A stretch of DNA of 64,000 nucleotides from Metabacillus arenae (GTDB lineage: Bacteria; Bacillota; Bacilli; Bacillales; Bacillaceae), in assembly GCF_014773385.1 (NCBI RefSeq), contig NZ_JACXAI010000018.1, positions 1 through 64,000 on the forward strand, given 5' to 3'. The first letter of the stretch is position 1; the number at the start of each line of letters is the position of its first letter. The translations under genes and the position numbers were made by a program. Under the pieces are notes generated by a model. The model saw only the letters and a list, made by a program, of their open reading frames with translations. It was not told where the DNA came from and made no database searches. This document shows, one piece after another, positions 18,972-27,678 of the stretch.

Positions 18972-19182
18972 ATGAATGAACTATCCGACTGTCCGAATTG
19001 CAATGCTCTATTTGTAAAAACTCAATTTCGTATTGTTTGTCAGGAATGCTTTTTAGTGGAAGAAAAACATTTTGAAACTGTCTATTACTTTTTGCGAAAA
19101 AGAGGAAATAAATCGGTTGCACTTAAGGAAATCACGGGCGGTCGACTGAAGTAGAAGAAGCATTGATTCTAAAATTTCTATG
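18972..19182 (+). pseudogene. yvyF: yvyF remnant (flagellar operon protein), frameshifted and truncated
   Basis: The first 55 codons (ATG 18972 with AGGAG eight bases upstream) match YvyF: CPNCNALFV, VCQECFLVEEKHFETVYYFLRKR. The frame stops at 19154 after GGRLK. The +1 frame continues the family sequence (TEVEEALILKF), so a small indel near 19140 broke the frame. Homology then ends abruptly at about 19179 and turns into flgN C-terminal sequence. The normal protein is about 140 residues with a second cysteine cluster, which is missing. A fusion deletion removed that part, all of flgM and most of flgN. Confidence 0.8.
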
Positions 19183-19290
19183 TCCCTTGATATGATTGCA
19201 CCTCAAGAACAGCCGCTTACATACCAAGCTTCAGCAAAGAAGCAAGGAACAGACGCAAAACGGCGGGCATTATTTGATTCAAGAGCGTAA
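19180..19290 (+). pseudogene. flgN: flgN 3' remnant (flagellar chaperone)
   Basis: An open frame of 36 codons running directly up to flgK. It begins MSLDMIAPQ and ends RRALFDSRA, which resembles the C-terminal tail of Bacillus FlgN/YvyG proteins (SLDM near the end, FDSRx terminus). The N-terminal chaperone domain is absent. FlgN normally chaperones FlgK and FlgL, so its loss would impair junction-protein export. Confidence 0.65.
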
Positions 19291-19304
19291 CGGAGGAACG
19301 TGAG

Positions 19305-20844
19305 ATGATTTCAACTTTTCATGGTTTAGAAGTGGCAAAACGAGGAATGAATGCACAACAAAGTGCTTTATATACGACAGGTCATAATATTTCAAATGCC
19401 AATACACCCGGCTACACAAGACAACGAGTAAATTTTGTGCAGACAGATCCTTATCCTGCTGTATCAAGGGACCGTACTCAGCTTCCTGGACAAATGGGAA
19501 CAGGTGTAGAACCAGGCTCTGTCCAGCGGGTGCGCGAAGGATTTTTAGACCTCCAATTCCGAGGCGAGAATAAAAAATTTGGATACTGGAATTCCCAGGC
19601 AAATGCTTTTCAAAAGATGGAAGAGATCATGAACGAGCCTTCAGATGCCGGTTTATCGAAGACTTTGGACCGCTTTTGGCAATCCCTTCAGGATTTAGCG
19701 CTAAATTCAGAAAACGCGGGGGCACGTTCAGTTGTCCGCGAACGCGGAATTGGGGTAGCTGAAACGTTTCATTATTTATCGACTTCTTTAAAATCTGTCC
19801 AAAAAGATTTGAAAAATGAGTTGGATGTTTCAGTGAAGGAAATTAACTCATTAGCTAATCAAATTAATCAGATTAACAAGCAAATTTCTGAAACTGAACC
19901 CCATGGCTATCTTCAAAACGACTTATATGATGAAAGAGATCGATTACTCGATCAGCTCTCCACTCTAGCAAATGTAAAGGTAACTCCGCAAAAAACGGGC
20001 GGAAACAGCCTGGCAATTGCTGAATGGTTATATACAGTCGAGCTTGTCGCTGATAACGGAAAATCTCATGAGATTTTAGTAGATTCTTCAAGTAAGCAGG
20101 TAAATGAAGTAGCGGTCAGCATGAATGAACGCAATGGACTTGTTGAATCAATCAGCATTGGATCAAAAGAGATTACAAGTATGGATTTTAAAAGTGAGGG
20201 GAAGATTAGCAGTTTAATAGATTCTTACGGATATACATATAAAACTGGCAGCGGAGAACAAATCGAATCAGGTCTTTATCCTGACATGCTAAAAAATCTT
20301 GATGAAATGGCCTATAGCTTTGCTAAAGAGTTTAATAGCCTGCATAAACAAAGGACACAGCATATCGAGTATTGATAATGGTACGCCTGTATCAGACTTC
20401 TTTGATCTGGAAGGATTGACGGATCCGAAGGGAGCTGCGTCCTCTATCGACATTCATGAAGACATTGTAAAAACAATAGATAACATAGCCGCCTCCAGTA
20501 ATGGAGAAAAAGGTGATGGAAATCATGCCATTGCATTGGCAGAAATGAAAAACAGTGCACTCACGATTGGAGATACTACTACAAACTTACAGGATTTTTA
20601 TGAAGGTATGATTGGCGGTATGGCTGTAGTTTCTCAGGAAGCGATTCGTTTAAGAGACAATAGCGCTGTCTTGACGGGAGCTGTAGAGCAACGCAGGCAA
20701 TCGGTAAGCTCGGTTTCTCTTGATGAGGAAATGTCGAATATGATCCAATTTCAGCACGCTTACAATGCGTCAGCGCGAATGCTTTCTCTGCAGGATGAAT
20801 TACTTGATAAAATCATTAACGGCATGGGTATTGCCGGAAGATAG
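19305..20844 (+). pseudogene. flgK: flgK (hook-filament junction protein 1), interrupted by a single-base frameshift
   Basis: FlgK connects the hook to the flagellin filament. The first frame (19305-20375) has the conserved start with GLEVAKRGMNAQQSALYTTG and ISNANTPGYTRQR. It runs off into HIEY and a stop. The correct continuation, GHSISSIDNGTPVSDFF to the C-terminal MIQFQHAYNASARM, is in the +1 frame. The join is at about 20346-20352 (AAACAAAGG); one A fewer restores CAA-GGA and a 513-codon protein, close to the 507 residues of B. subtilis FlgK. CGGAGG precedes the start. The extra A could be a real mutation or an assembly error. Confidence 0.85.
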
Positions 20845-20856
20845 AGGATGACATAA

Positions 20857-21756
20857 ATGCGAGTAACCCAAGGAATGCTGGCAAATAACGCGATGAGAAA
20901 TTTGAGCAGGAGCTACCAAATGCTGGGGAAATACCAAGATCAGATGAATACCGGGAAGAAAATTCAACGTCCGTCTGATGATCCGGTTGTGGCGATGAAG
21001 GGAATGTTCTACCGGACAAACTTAACGGAGATTGAACAATATAAACGAAATTTGACGGAATCCTATCAATGGATGGAAAACTCAGAAGGCGGAATTGAAC
21101 ATGCCCAGCAGGTGGTACATCGTGTGAGAGAGCTTTTAGTCCAAGCAAAAAATGGGACGAATAGTCCTGAAGATTTAAAATCGATTGAGGTAGAGATTAA
21201 TCAATTAAAAGAAGACCTTATCGGAGTGGCAAATACTCAAGTAGCAGGCCGTTACATTTTCAATGGAACAAAAACCGATCAGCCTGCTATCTCGAAAAAT
21301 TCCGATGGTTCTTACACCTATCATTTTGAATCCTCCGATTTTATGGTCGAAGTTTCAAAAGGGGTCCAGCTTAAATCAAATGTTGATGGTCTGAATGCAT
21401 TTGGCGAAAAGCTGGAATCAGGGGATAATCTATTTGAAACACTTGAAAAGATCCAAGCTGCTCTCAATTCAGGTAATATGAGCGGTTCAGAAGATTTCTT
21501 AAACGATATTAATGCTCATTTTGATACGATGAATGCTGAACGTTCAGAGCTTGGAGCCCGTTATAACCGTTTAGAGTTGATTGAAGATCGATTAAGCAAT
21601 CAAGAAATAACAGCCAATAAAACATTATCAGAAAATGAAGACGCCGACATTGAAAAAGTCATCATGAACCTAACGATACAGGAAAGCCTTCACCGCGCAT
21701 CCTTAGCGGTTGGTTCAAGACTTATTCAGCCTACATTAATGGATTTTTTAAGATGA
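20857..21756 (+). CDS. flgL: FlgL, hook-filament junction protein 2
   Basis: Flagellin-like junction protein between FlgK and the filament. It has the flagellin-type N-terminus VTQGMLANNAMRNLSRSYQ and QRPSDDPVVAMKG, the central VAGRYIFNGT and a helical C-terminus (LTIQESLHRASLAVGSRLIQPTLMDFLR, split here as two segments of one helix). Its 299 residues match the expected length, and no lesion is seen. It starts 12 bases after flgK. Confidence 0.95.
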   Translation: MRVTQGMLANNAMRNLSRSYQMLGKYQDQMNTGKKIQRPSDDPVVAMKGMFYRTNLTEIEQYKRNLTESYQWMENSEGGIEHAQQVVHRVRELLVQAKNGTNSPEDLKSIEVEINQLKEDLIGVANTQVAGRYIFNGTKTDQPAISKNSDGSYTYHFESSDFMVEVSKGVQLKSNVDGLNAFGEKLESGDNLFETLEKIQAALNSGNMSGSEDFLNDINAHFDTMNAERSELGARYNRLELIEDRLSNQEITANKTLSENEDADIEKVIMNLTIQESLHRASLAVGSRLIQPTLMDFLR

Positions 21757-21870
21757 GCTATCTTTTTTAGGAAGATGGCTTTTTACATGAGGTTAGAAGG
21801 TACAAGTTGATTAAAGTGTTATTGCATTAAGTATGTTATCTTTGTTCAGCCCCGAGTGCCATCGGCCATT

Positions 21871-22017
21871 TGGTCTCAAACCGCTCCGCAAAAGCCATTT
21901 ATTGATGCTGCGCCAGACAAACCAATTGTTGATTACGAGTCTGGGAAAGTTGGAATTGAACTTCTGAAAGAACCGAGTTTACAGATTGATTTTACTAACC
22001 TAGACATAAAGGTATAA
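21871..22017 (+). pseudogene. yviE: yviE 3' remnant next to a repeat fragment
   Basis: An open frame of 48 codons without a start codon. It encodes PQKPFIDAAPDKPIVDYESG followed by KVGIELLKEPSLQIDF, matching the C-terminal end of the B. subtilis flagellar-locus protein YviE, which sits between flgL and fliW. About three quarters of the gene is missing. Immediately upstream (21850-21866) is a fragment of the interspersed palindromic repeat found elsewhere in the window (CCGAGTGCCATCGGCC), so the deletion endpoint lies at the repeat. Confidence 0.75.
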
Positions 22018-22049
22018 TAGAGTGAGCCCCTTGAAAAGGAATGTGAATA

Positions 22050-22478
22050 ATGATAATAGAAACGAAATATCACGGAAGCACCAACATAGATGAAGAGCAG
22101 ATCCTGCAGTTCTCAAATGGGATCCCTGGCTTTCATGACGAGAAGCAATTTGCCTTATTGCCATTAAGTGAAGAATCACCCTTTTTCGCAATGCAGTCTA
22201 TCCAAACATCAGATCTGGCATTTATCGTAACAAGTCCTTTCCTATTTTTTCAAAGCTATGAATTCGATCTTAATCCAAACACAATGGAAGATTTAGAAAT
22301 CGAGAAAGCAGAGGATGTTGAAGTGATAACGATCCTTACTGTTAAGGAACCTTTTGAAAACACGACAGCAAACCTTCGGGCACCGCTCATTATCAATCGA
22401 ACAAATAAGAAAGCTAAACAAATCATCCTCGAAAATTCAGAATTTCAAACAAAGCATCTTATTATAAGAGAAGGATAG
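22050..22478 (+). CDS. fliW: FliW, flagellar assembly factor and CsrA antagonist
   Basis: FliW binds CsrA and relieves repression of hag translation; flagellin in turn sequesters FliW. The 142-residue protein starts [13 protein letters not shown] and has the family core [22 protein letters not shown] and [20 protein letters not shown] (two separate stretches). It begins 32 bases after the yviE remnant and is followed after 11 bases by csrA. It is intact. Confidence 0.94.
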   Translation: MIIETKYHGSTNIDEEQILQFSNGIPGFHDEKQFALLPLSEESPFFAMQSIQTSDLAFIVTSPFLFFQSYEFDLNPNTMEDLEIEKAEDVEVITILTVKEPFENTTANLRAPLIINRTNKKAKQIILENSEFQTKHLIIREG

Positions 22479-22489
22479 GAGGTGGAAGC

Positions 22490-22702
22490 ATGCTAGTTTT
22501 AACAAGAAAACCAAACGAAGCCATCCGAATCGGCGACGAAATCGAAGTAAGAATCCTCTCGATTGAGGGAGACCAAATCAAGATCGGAATCGAAGCCCCA
22601 AAAAACATCGAAATACATAGAAAAGAAATCTACCTCTCTATCCTAGAAGAAAACAACCAAGCCGCTTCCATCTCGCTAAACCATCTCAACCAACTAAAAT
22701 AA
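22490..22702 (+). CDS. csrA: CsrA, carbon storage/translation regulator
   Basis: A 70-residue homodimeric RNA-binding protein that binds GGA-containing hairpins, here expected to bind the hag leader. It shows [16 protein letters not shown] and the RNA-contact segment [16 protein letters not shown]. The RBS is GGAGGTGG with a short spacer. It forms an operon with fliW and ends at a terminator before the separate hag promoter. Confidence 0.95.
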   Translation: MLVLTRKPNEAIRIGDEIEVRILSIEGDQIKIGIEAPKNIEIHRKEIYLSILEENNQAASISLNHLNQLK

Positions 22703-22712
22703 ACGAACCGAT

Positions 22713-22743
22713 AACCTTGAGCAAAAATGCTTAAGGTTTTTTT
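22713..22743 (+). terminator. fliW-csrA operon terminator
   Basis: AACCTTGAGC and GCTTAAGGTT form a near-perfect stem around AAAAAT, followed by seven T residues. It lies about 10 bases after the csrA stop. Confidence 0.85.
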
Positions 22744-22764
22744 GTTAATTTCTATAAAAAGAAC

Positions 22765-22791
22765 TAAAACAAACTACCAAAAAGTCGATAT
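22765..22791 (+). promoter_or_regulatory. hag: Sigma-D flagellin promoter
   Basis: TAAA at 22765-22768 and GTCGATAT at 22784-22791, separated by exactly 15 bases. This fits the sigma-D consensus TAAA-N15-GCCGATAT with one mismatch. It lies about 100 bases upstream of hag, leaving a long 5' leader. Confidence 0.85.
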
Positions 22792-22850
22792 ATAAACTGT
22801 ACAAGCAGACAAAAGGCGGCCGACTTTTAAACCTGCTTTAAAATCAATTC

Positions 22851-22881
22851 ACACGGATGTGAAACCAAACTTTCAAGGAGG
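22851..22881 (+). promoter_or_regulatory. hag: CsrA-binding sites in the hag leader
   Basis: ACACGGATGT at 22851-22860 matches the CsrA consensus (ACARGGAUGU) and can form a short CAC/GTG hairpin presenting GGA in the loop. A second GGA lies in the Shine-Dalgarno AAGGAGG at 22875-22881. B. subtilis hag has the same two-site layout, in which CsrA covers the RBS. Confidence 0.75.
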
Positions 22882-22890
22882 AAATAAGAA

Positions 22891-24498
22891 ATGAGAATAA
22901 ATCATAATATTGCGGCGTTGAATACTTATCGTCAGTTAAATAGTGCTTCCGGTGCACAATCGAAATCAATGGAGAAATTATCTTCTGGTCTTCGTATCAA
23001 CCGTGCTGGAGACGATGCAGCTGGTTTAGCAATCTCTGAAAAAATGCGTGGGCAAATTCGTGGGTTAGACCAAGCATCTAAAAACTCTCAGGATGGAATT
23101 TCAATGATTCAGACTGCTGAAGGAGCGCTAAATGAAACTCATAGTATTCTTCAACGTATGCGTGAATTAGCAGTTCAATCATCAAATGATACAAATACTG
23201 CTGAAGACCGTAGTAACATTCAGGATGAAATTAATCAGTTGGGTGAAGAAATTCAACGTATTGGAGAGCAAACTGAGTTCAACACTAAGAAATTACTGAA
23301 TGGTGATATGGGAGCTGGACAAGCAGTTGCTACTCACAAAATCTCAAATACAATGCATGCGGATAACGTAACTGGTACTACTTTAGACTCGCTAAAAGAT
23401 GCTAATGGGAACAATTTAGGTATAGCAGATAGAGATACGATTACTGCAACATGGTCAATTAATGGAACGCAACATACTGCTACGTTGGATGTAACAGACA
23501 TTACAACGCAAGATATTGATGCTGTTTTTGGTGCAATTACAACTGAAGGTTCAGCTACAGCAGCATTTGATGGCGTGACAGGAAACCAAATGGAAATAAC
23601 TGCTGCTGGTGCTGGAACGGCTAGACAAATTAATGGATTCACAATTGAAGTAAAAAGTGCTGCAGGCGTTCGTAAAGAAGCAGCTTCTAATGCACTATCT
23701 AACTTCTCTACAGAGACTGAAGCTAAAGATGTTCGTGCTGATGGAAGTGCTGATTTCCAAATTGGAGCTAATCAAGGTCAAACATTAAACCTTTCTTTTG
23801 AAGATATGAGAGCAGATACTCTTGGAGTACGTAATCTGCAAGTATCAACAAAAAGTCAAGCGGGTACAGCTGTTAGCGTACTAGATGAAGCAATACAAAA
23901 GGTTTCTAAAGAGCGTTCTAAATTAGGGGCTAATCAAAATAGATTAGAGCACACAATCAACAACTTAAACACATCTTCTGAAAATCTAACAGCAGCAGAA
24001 TCTCGTATCCGTGACGTAGATTATGTTTTAGCTGCCTAAGCAGCAACAAGCACAGTCGTCCTAGCTGGTAACGGCTAGTGAGTATAATCGGGTGAATTGC
24101 TGGAAAACCCTTAGAGCTTCTCTTACCACAACGTAGTTGGAAACGACAAGCGTGAAGGTTTGAAAAAAGAAAAGATTTGGGCAACCAGCAGCCAAGCTCC
24201 TGTTCCGAAAGGATGGAGAAGGTTCAACGACTAGGGTAGACCGTCTAAGGCGAAAGCTATGATGATGAAATCCTTAGGTGAAACAATGGTCATCAGCATT
24301 GTGAATCCGAAGTGCCCGACCCCTACTAGATTGCTAGAGGGTGAAGATATAGTCTGGTCATTTATGAAAGTAAATGTTCGCACGATGGCGAAAGAAATGA
24401 TGAACCAAACGAAGAATTCTATTCTTTCTCAAGCAGCACAAGCAATGTTGGCTCAAGCTAACCAACAACCACAAGGAGTTTTACAACTTCTTCGTTAA
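22891..24498 (+). CDS. hag: Flagellin Hag, split by a group I intron (exons 22891-24021 and 24385-24498)
   Basis: Filament protein of the flagellum. The 5' exon encodes 377 residues: the conserved D0/D1 start MRINHNIAALNTYRQL, SSGLRINRAGDDAAGLAI, a variable centre, and the returning D1/D0 helix up to ESRIRDVD. Unspliced, the frame reads five codons into the intron and stops at TAA (24037-24039), losing the last 37 residues. The 3' exon begins MAKEMMNQTKNSILSQAAQA and ends VLQLLR, the canonical flagellin C-terminus. Joining 24021 to 24385 keeps the frame and gives 414 residues. The RBS is AAGGAGG. A terminator follows, and the sigma-D promoter and CsrA sites lie upstream. Confidence 0.93.
24022..24384 (+). 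ncRNA. Group I self-splicing intron in hag (363 nt, no ORF)
   Basis: Splicing follows T at 24021 and ends with G at 24384, the group I rule of U before and G at the end. P1 can form between exon GAU (24019-24021) and GUC (24055-24057) with the splice-site U-G pair, extended by UGUUU/AAGCA. P2 is CTAGC/GCTAG (24061-24065, 24074-24078). Element P is around 24095-24107 and Q around 24182-24195: P4 GCTGG/CCAGC and P5 CCC/GGG. P6 is CTCC/GGAG capped by a TCC-GAAA-GGA hairpin. Element R (TTCAACGACTA) and S (AAGATATAGTCT) give P7 GACTA/TAGTC (24229-24233, 24350-24354). The 116 bases between the P7 strands suggest subgroup IA, tentatively. No endonuclease gene is present. Confidence 0.93.
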
Positions 24499-24514
24499 TT
24501 TTAGATGATTTGAA

Positions 24515-24545
24515 AGGGACTCTAGTTTTGCTAGGGTCTCTTTTG
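24515..24545 (+). terminator. hag: hag terminator
   Basis: AGGGACTCTAG pairs with CTAGGGTCTCT (one mismatch) around TTTTG and is followed by T residues, 17 bases after the hag stop codon. Confidence 0.85.
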
Positions 24546-24588
24546 TATACATAATGATGAAAAGACCACTTTGAAGGGGAATGATCAA

Positions 24589-24889
24589 ATGAAAAAGAAA
24601 AAACAGTGGAAGCTTTATTGATCAAAGTAGTTATGCAGAGGGGAGTACAGAATTAAATTCCGATCAATTAAACTTACTAGAGGCCATATTAGAAACTTTT
24701 AATGATGATCTTACATTAATTAGTTTGCCTAGTAGTTTGCAAGAATGCTTTGTAGAGTACGTTAAACCAGAAATCATAGGCGAAGGCATTCTAATGTACC
24801 AAACTTTCATCATGCAAGACAAAGTGGCAGGAATCATGCTGTACTCCATTGTTGGAACATTAGGTAACGAAATTGAACTTTTTAGCTGA
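24589..24889 (+). pseudogene. Small unrecognised gene disrupted at a poly-A run
   Basis: An ATG at 24589 with AAGGGG upstream starts a frame that ends after ten codons. After a run of six A (24598-24603) the +1 frame stays open for about 95 codons to TGA at 24887. It encodes an acidic protein with segments SGSFIDQSSYAEGSTELN and ISLPSSLQECFVEYVKPEI. Removing one A joins start and body into about 100 residues. I do not recognise the family. It lies where flaG would be expected between hag and fliD, but it does not look like FlaG. Confidence 0.45.
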
Positions 24890-25054
24890 ACAAACTGAAC
24901 TAAAGGCGAGATAATGCTTAACCTAAGAAGTTGGATTGAGGGATTTATATTTTCAAGGAATTTTGATATATGACAGTCAATGAAACTTTTTTATAGCAAA
25001 CGAAAAATGAGCCATTTGACAAATCAATACTGAATCACTATAGCTAAAGCCCCG

Positions 25055-25465
25055 TTAATTCTCAGCTAATCTATTTAATACCATTTCATGATGTCCAACT
25101 TTTTCAGAAAGATACTTAACATCTTTGCCTAACATATTAGTATTGTTCTGCACTTGCTTAAGCATAGCAAGAATATCGTCTTCATTACTAACTTCTATTC
25201 GCCTTGCTATTTCTTTGACTTCACTAATTTCATTATCAACTTTATTAAATCGTTCCTCAATGTCCCCAAATCGTTTATCAACTTTATCGAATCGTCCGTC
25301 AATGTCCCCAAATCGTTTATCAACCTTATCGAATCGTCCGTCAATGTCCCCAAATCGTTTTTCAACTTGATTAAACCGTTCTTCTATTTTATCGAATCGC
25401 CCTTCAAATTGTTCTATTGTATGATTTATTGAAACTAAAAGATCATATATTTGCTTATTTTCCAT
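25055..25465 (-). CDS. Coiled-coil protein with 14-residue repeats
   Basis: A 136-residue protein on the strand opposite to the flagellar genes. The ATG at 25465 has GAGGTG seven bases upstream. Residues about 15-85 are repeats of the pattern RFDKVDKRFGDIDG, a two-heptad coiled coil, followed by a charged helical C-terminus (KDVKYLSEKVGHHEMVLNRL). Such proteins are common in Bacillus genomes and sometimes prophages, without a defined function. There is no signal peptide or membrane segment. It probably arrived with the adjacent surface-protein gene in an insertion between hag and fliD (inference). Confidence 0.65.
   Translation of the reverse strand: MENKQIYDLLVSINHTIEQFEGRFDKIEERFNQVEKRFGDIDGRFDKVDKRFGDIDGRFDKVDKRFGDIEERFNKVDNEISEVKEIARRIEVSNEDDILAMLKQVQNNTNMLGKDVKYLSEKVGHHEMVLNRLAEN
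25254..25379 (-). repeat. Three tandem 42-bp units encoding the coiled-coil repeats
   Basis: Units begin at 25254, 25296 and 25338. The first two differ by about three bases; the third diverges in its second half. The unit length is 14 codons (two heptads), so copy-number change would keep the reading frame. Confidence 0.8.
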
Positions 25466-25536
25466 GTCTATCACCTCATTGAATTCTATTATAAAATAAA
25501 TCAAGGGAAGAGATAACCCCCAATGAAACAAGAAAG

Positions 25537-25570
25537 GACACTTGCCTTGTTAATAACAAAAGCAAGTGTC
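25537..25570. terminator. Terminator of the LPXTG-protein gene
   Basis: GACACTTGC (25537-25545) and GCAAGTGTC (25562-25570) form a perfect 9-bp stem, with A-rich and T-rich flanks. It lies just past the stop codon of the minus-strand gene ending at 25581. Confidence 0.8.
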
Positions 25571-25580
25571 TTTTCTTTAA

Positions 25581-27678
25581 TCATGAAGCTTTCAATTTTC
25601 TACTGCGGAAATAAAGCAGGGCTCCTAATAAAAGGAGACTAGCTCCCGCAATCGGCATGAAGCCAATGCTGAAAAATGATCCTGTGTTTGGCAGCTTATG
25701 CCCAGATTTGTTTTCTTTATTTTGTTTGTTTTGTTTTTTATCAGATGATGACTTGTCTTTGTTGTTGTTTGATTTTTTGTCATTAGAATGTTCTTTTTTG
25801 TTATTGTCTGGCTTGTTAACAATCGGAGTTGCTCCGTTGTTTTTGTCGTCATCTGATGGTTTGTCGCTTCCACTGTTATCGTCGTTATTATCATCGTTAC
25901 CGACATTATCTTCATAGTATTCAACGACTAGAGGGACCGTAATTTCTTCAACTGTGTTGTCTCCTCTTTTGGCTTTAACTGTTACCTTTAACCCTTTAAG
26001 TGCATCAAGAGATTTAGCTTCACCTAGTGCAGAGAATGCTAACTGATATCCTGTGCCTGGACCAAAATCCTCATCAGGAAGATTGACGGTCGCTGTATTA
26101 CTATTCCATTTAAGGTCAAGGTTTTCATTCAATCCATCATCAATACCTGGAAGGTCAAAGTAGTCTGGAAGGTCGCCAGATTCATAGCTTTCAGGAGGAT
26201 AGATTTTGATTGTGTCAGGAACGTTAAATTCGATATCTAAACTATCCACATCTTCAGCAAGTAAATTACGAATTTCAGCGCTAAAGCCTAAAGCAAATTG
26301 GTTTTTATTAAACCCTGGGACATTTGCTATCGCTTTTGCGTTAGCTTCAAAGTATAGTTCTTTATCCATAACAGAATAATCAAACTTTGTACTTCCTATA
26401 GCCCCAAGTTCAAGGAGCTCTCCTTCTTCATCATATAACAGTCCTAAGTCTCCTTCTGACTGTGTTTGAGTCGGTTTCCCCAAAACAGGGATAGTTGCAG
26501 AGATGTTTACTTTTTCACCCGATTTAATCGAATCCTTATTGATTGGTAGAGACATAACTATCTGACCGTCCTCTAGCTCAATCCATTCTGCATCATCGCT
26601 TTGGCCAATAGCTACTTCATCAGAGACCGGCAAGTAAACCCTTGTCTTTTTCACATCAGTGAGATTTGCTTCACCGGTATTTTCAAGGGAGATATTTACA
26701 TCAAGGACAAATCCATCTTTTCCAGCTTCTTTCACATTTCCAGTTGCTTTTCCGTTAATTTGTTCCCAGCCTTCGACGACAGATAATGAGTCTTCCGATT
26801 CTTCATCAGGTTCTTCTCTGCCCCAATACTTGCAAAAGAGAGAGTTACAGTATCAATGTCGTGCGTTTTAGTAAATATATCTCCCTGTCTCTCATATCTG
26901 CCCCCTTCATATATATATATCTTTCAACAGCTTTTCCTTCTATAGGAAGGTTAAACTTTTCATAAATGTATTCATCAAATGGTACAGGTTTGTACTTAAC
27001 ATAAACCATTCTTCCGTCCTGTATTACACCTTCTGGAATAAGCCCTTTTATAAGATTCACGCCTTGTGGAAGGGGAAATCCATAATAACCATTTTTGTCA
27101 ACTTCATCTTTACAATTAAGAATATTTGCGTACATCTTAAGTTCAAAATAGCCTTTTTCTTCATTGAATTCTGACCCTCCGCCAATAAGTCCACCAAAAT
27201 CTTGCTCATCACAAAATAGCAGATCTTCTTCATTTTCATTCTCGTTGGCTTCTTTATCTTCTATTGTTTGTTCAGAATTATCAGCTGTATCGTCTGTTTT
27301 TGGAGGTTCGGAAGGATTATTATCTTCTGTTTTTTTATTTTCTGATACTTCTTCTTTTGTATCATCAGCTTTTTCTTCAACCTTTTCTACAACTGGGGGT
27401 GCTTCTTGTTGTTTTGTCTCTTCTTTTACTGCAGGCTTTTCTTCTTTAGTTTCTACTTTAGGTGCTTCACCCTTTTCAGCTTTGTCTTTTGTTTTTGCCG
27501 CTTCAATAGGTTTTTCTGGTTCATTTTCTGTTCCTTCGGTTTTTAAAGCAGATGGGTCCTCAACTTTGACTTTTTCTTCTTTCTTTGGGGCTTCCACATT
27601 TGTTTCAGCAGCATGGACAAGTGTTGGAGACACTGCTAAAGTCAGTGCTAATACCAAAGCTGAAATTCTTTTAAACAT
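25581..27678 (-). pseudogene. LPXTG cell-wall-anchored surface protein, broken by two indels
   Basis: The gene reads from 27678 on the minus strand. A signal peptide (RISALVLALTLAVSPTLVHA) is followed by a long Glu/Lys/Pro-rich stretch and a folded region, in frame to 26845. A C-terminal part (open frame 26735-25581, continuous upstream to about 26815) has beta-rich repeats, an Asp/Asn/Lys-rich wall-spanning linker and a sorting signal: LPNTGS, a hydrophobic helix and RSRK. Between them the true sequence uses a third frame (GGRYERQGD, TVTLSFASIG). One shift fits one extra AT unit in the AT run at 26909-26920; the other fits a one-base loss near 26808-26822. Intact, it would be about 700 residues. 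Ligand unknown. Confidence 0.8.
26909..26920. repeat. (AT)6 dinucleotide tract at a frameshift site
   Basis: Six AT units lie inside the LPXTG-protein gene. One unit fewer would restore the frame from the N-terminal part into GGRYERQGD. Such tracts are prone to slippage. Confidence 0.7.

Noticed and set aside
23334-23642. 102-codon minus-strand frame in hag
   Set aside because: Antisense shadow of the variable flagellin domain; no RBS and no recognisable motif.
24022-24384. Insertion sequence or group II intron in hag
   Set aside because: No transposase, terminal inverted repeats or target duplication. No GUGYG start or domain V-like end. Group I P, Q, R and S elements fit clearly.
24259-24498. 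Separate 79-residue gene ending with the flagellin tail
   Set aside because: Its first 42 codons are intron sequence without an RBS; the tail is the 3' exon of hag.
25254-25379. CRISPR-like repeat array
   Set aside because: The 42-bp units are contiguous with no spacers and encode heptad repeats in an open reading frame.
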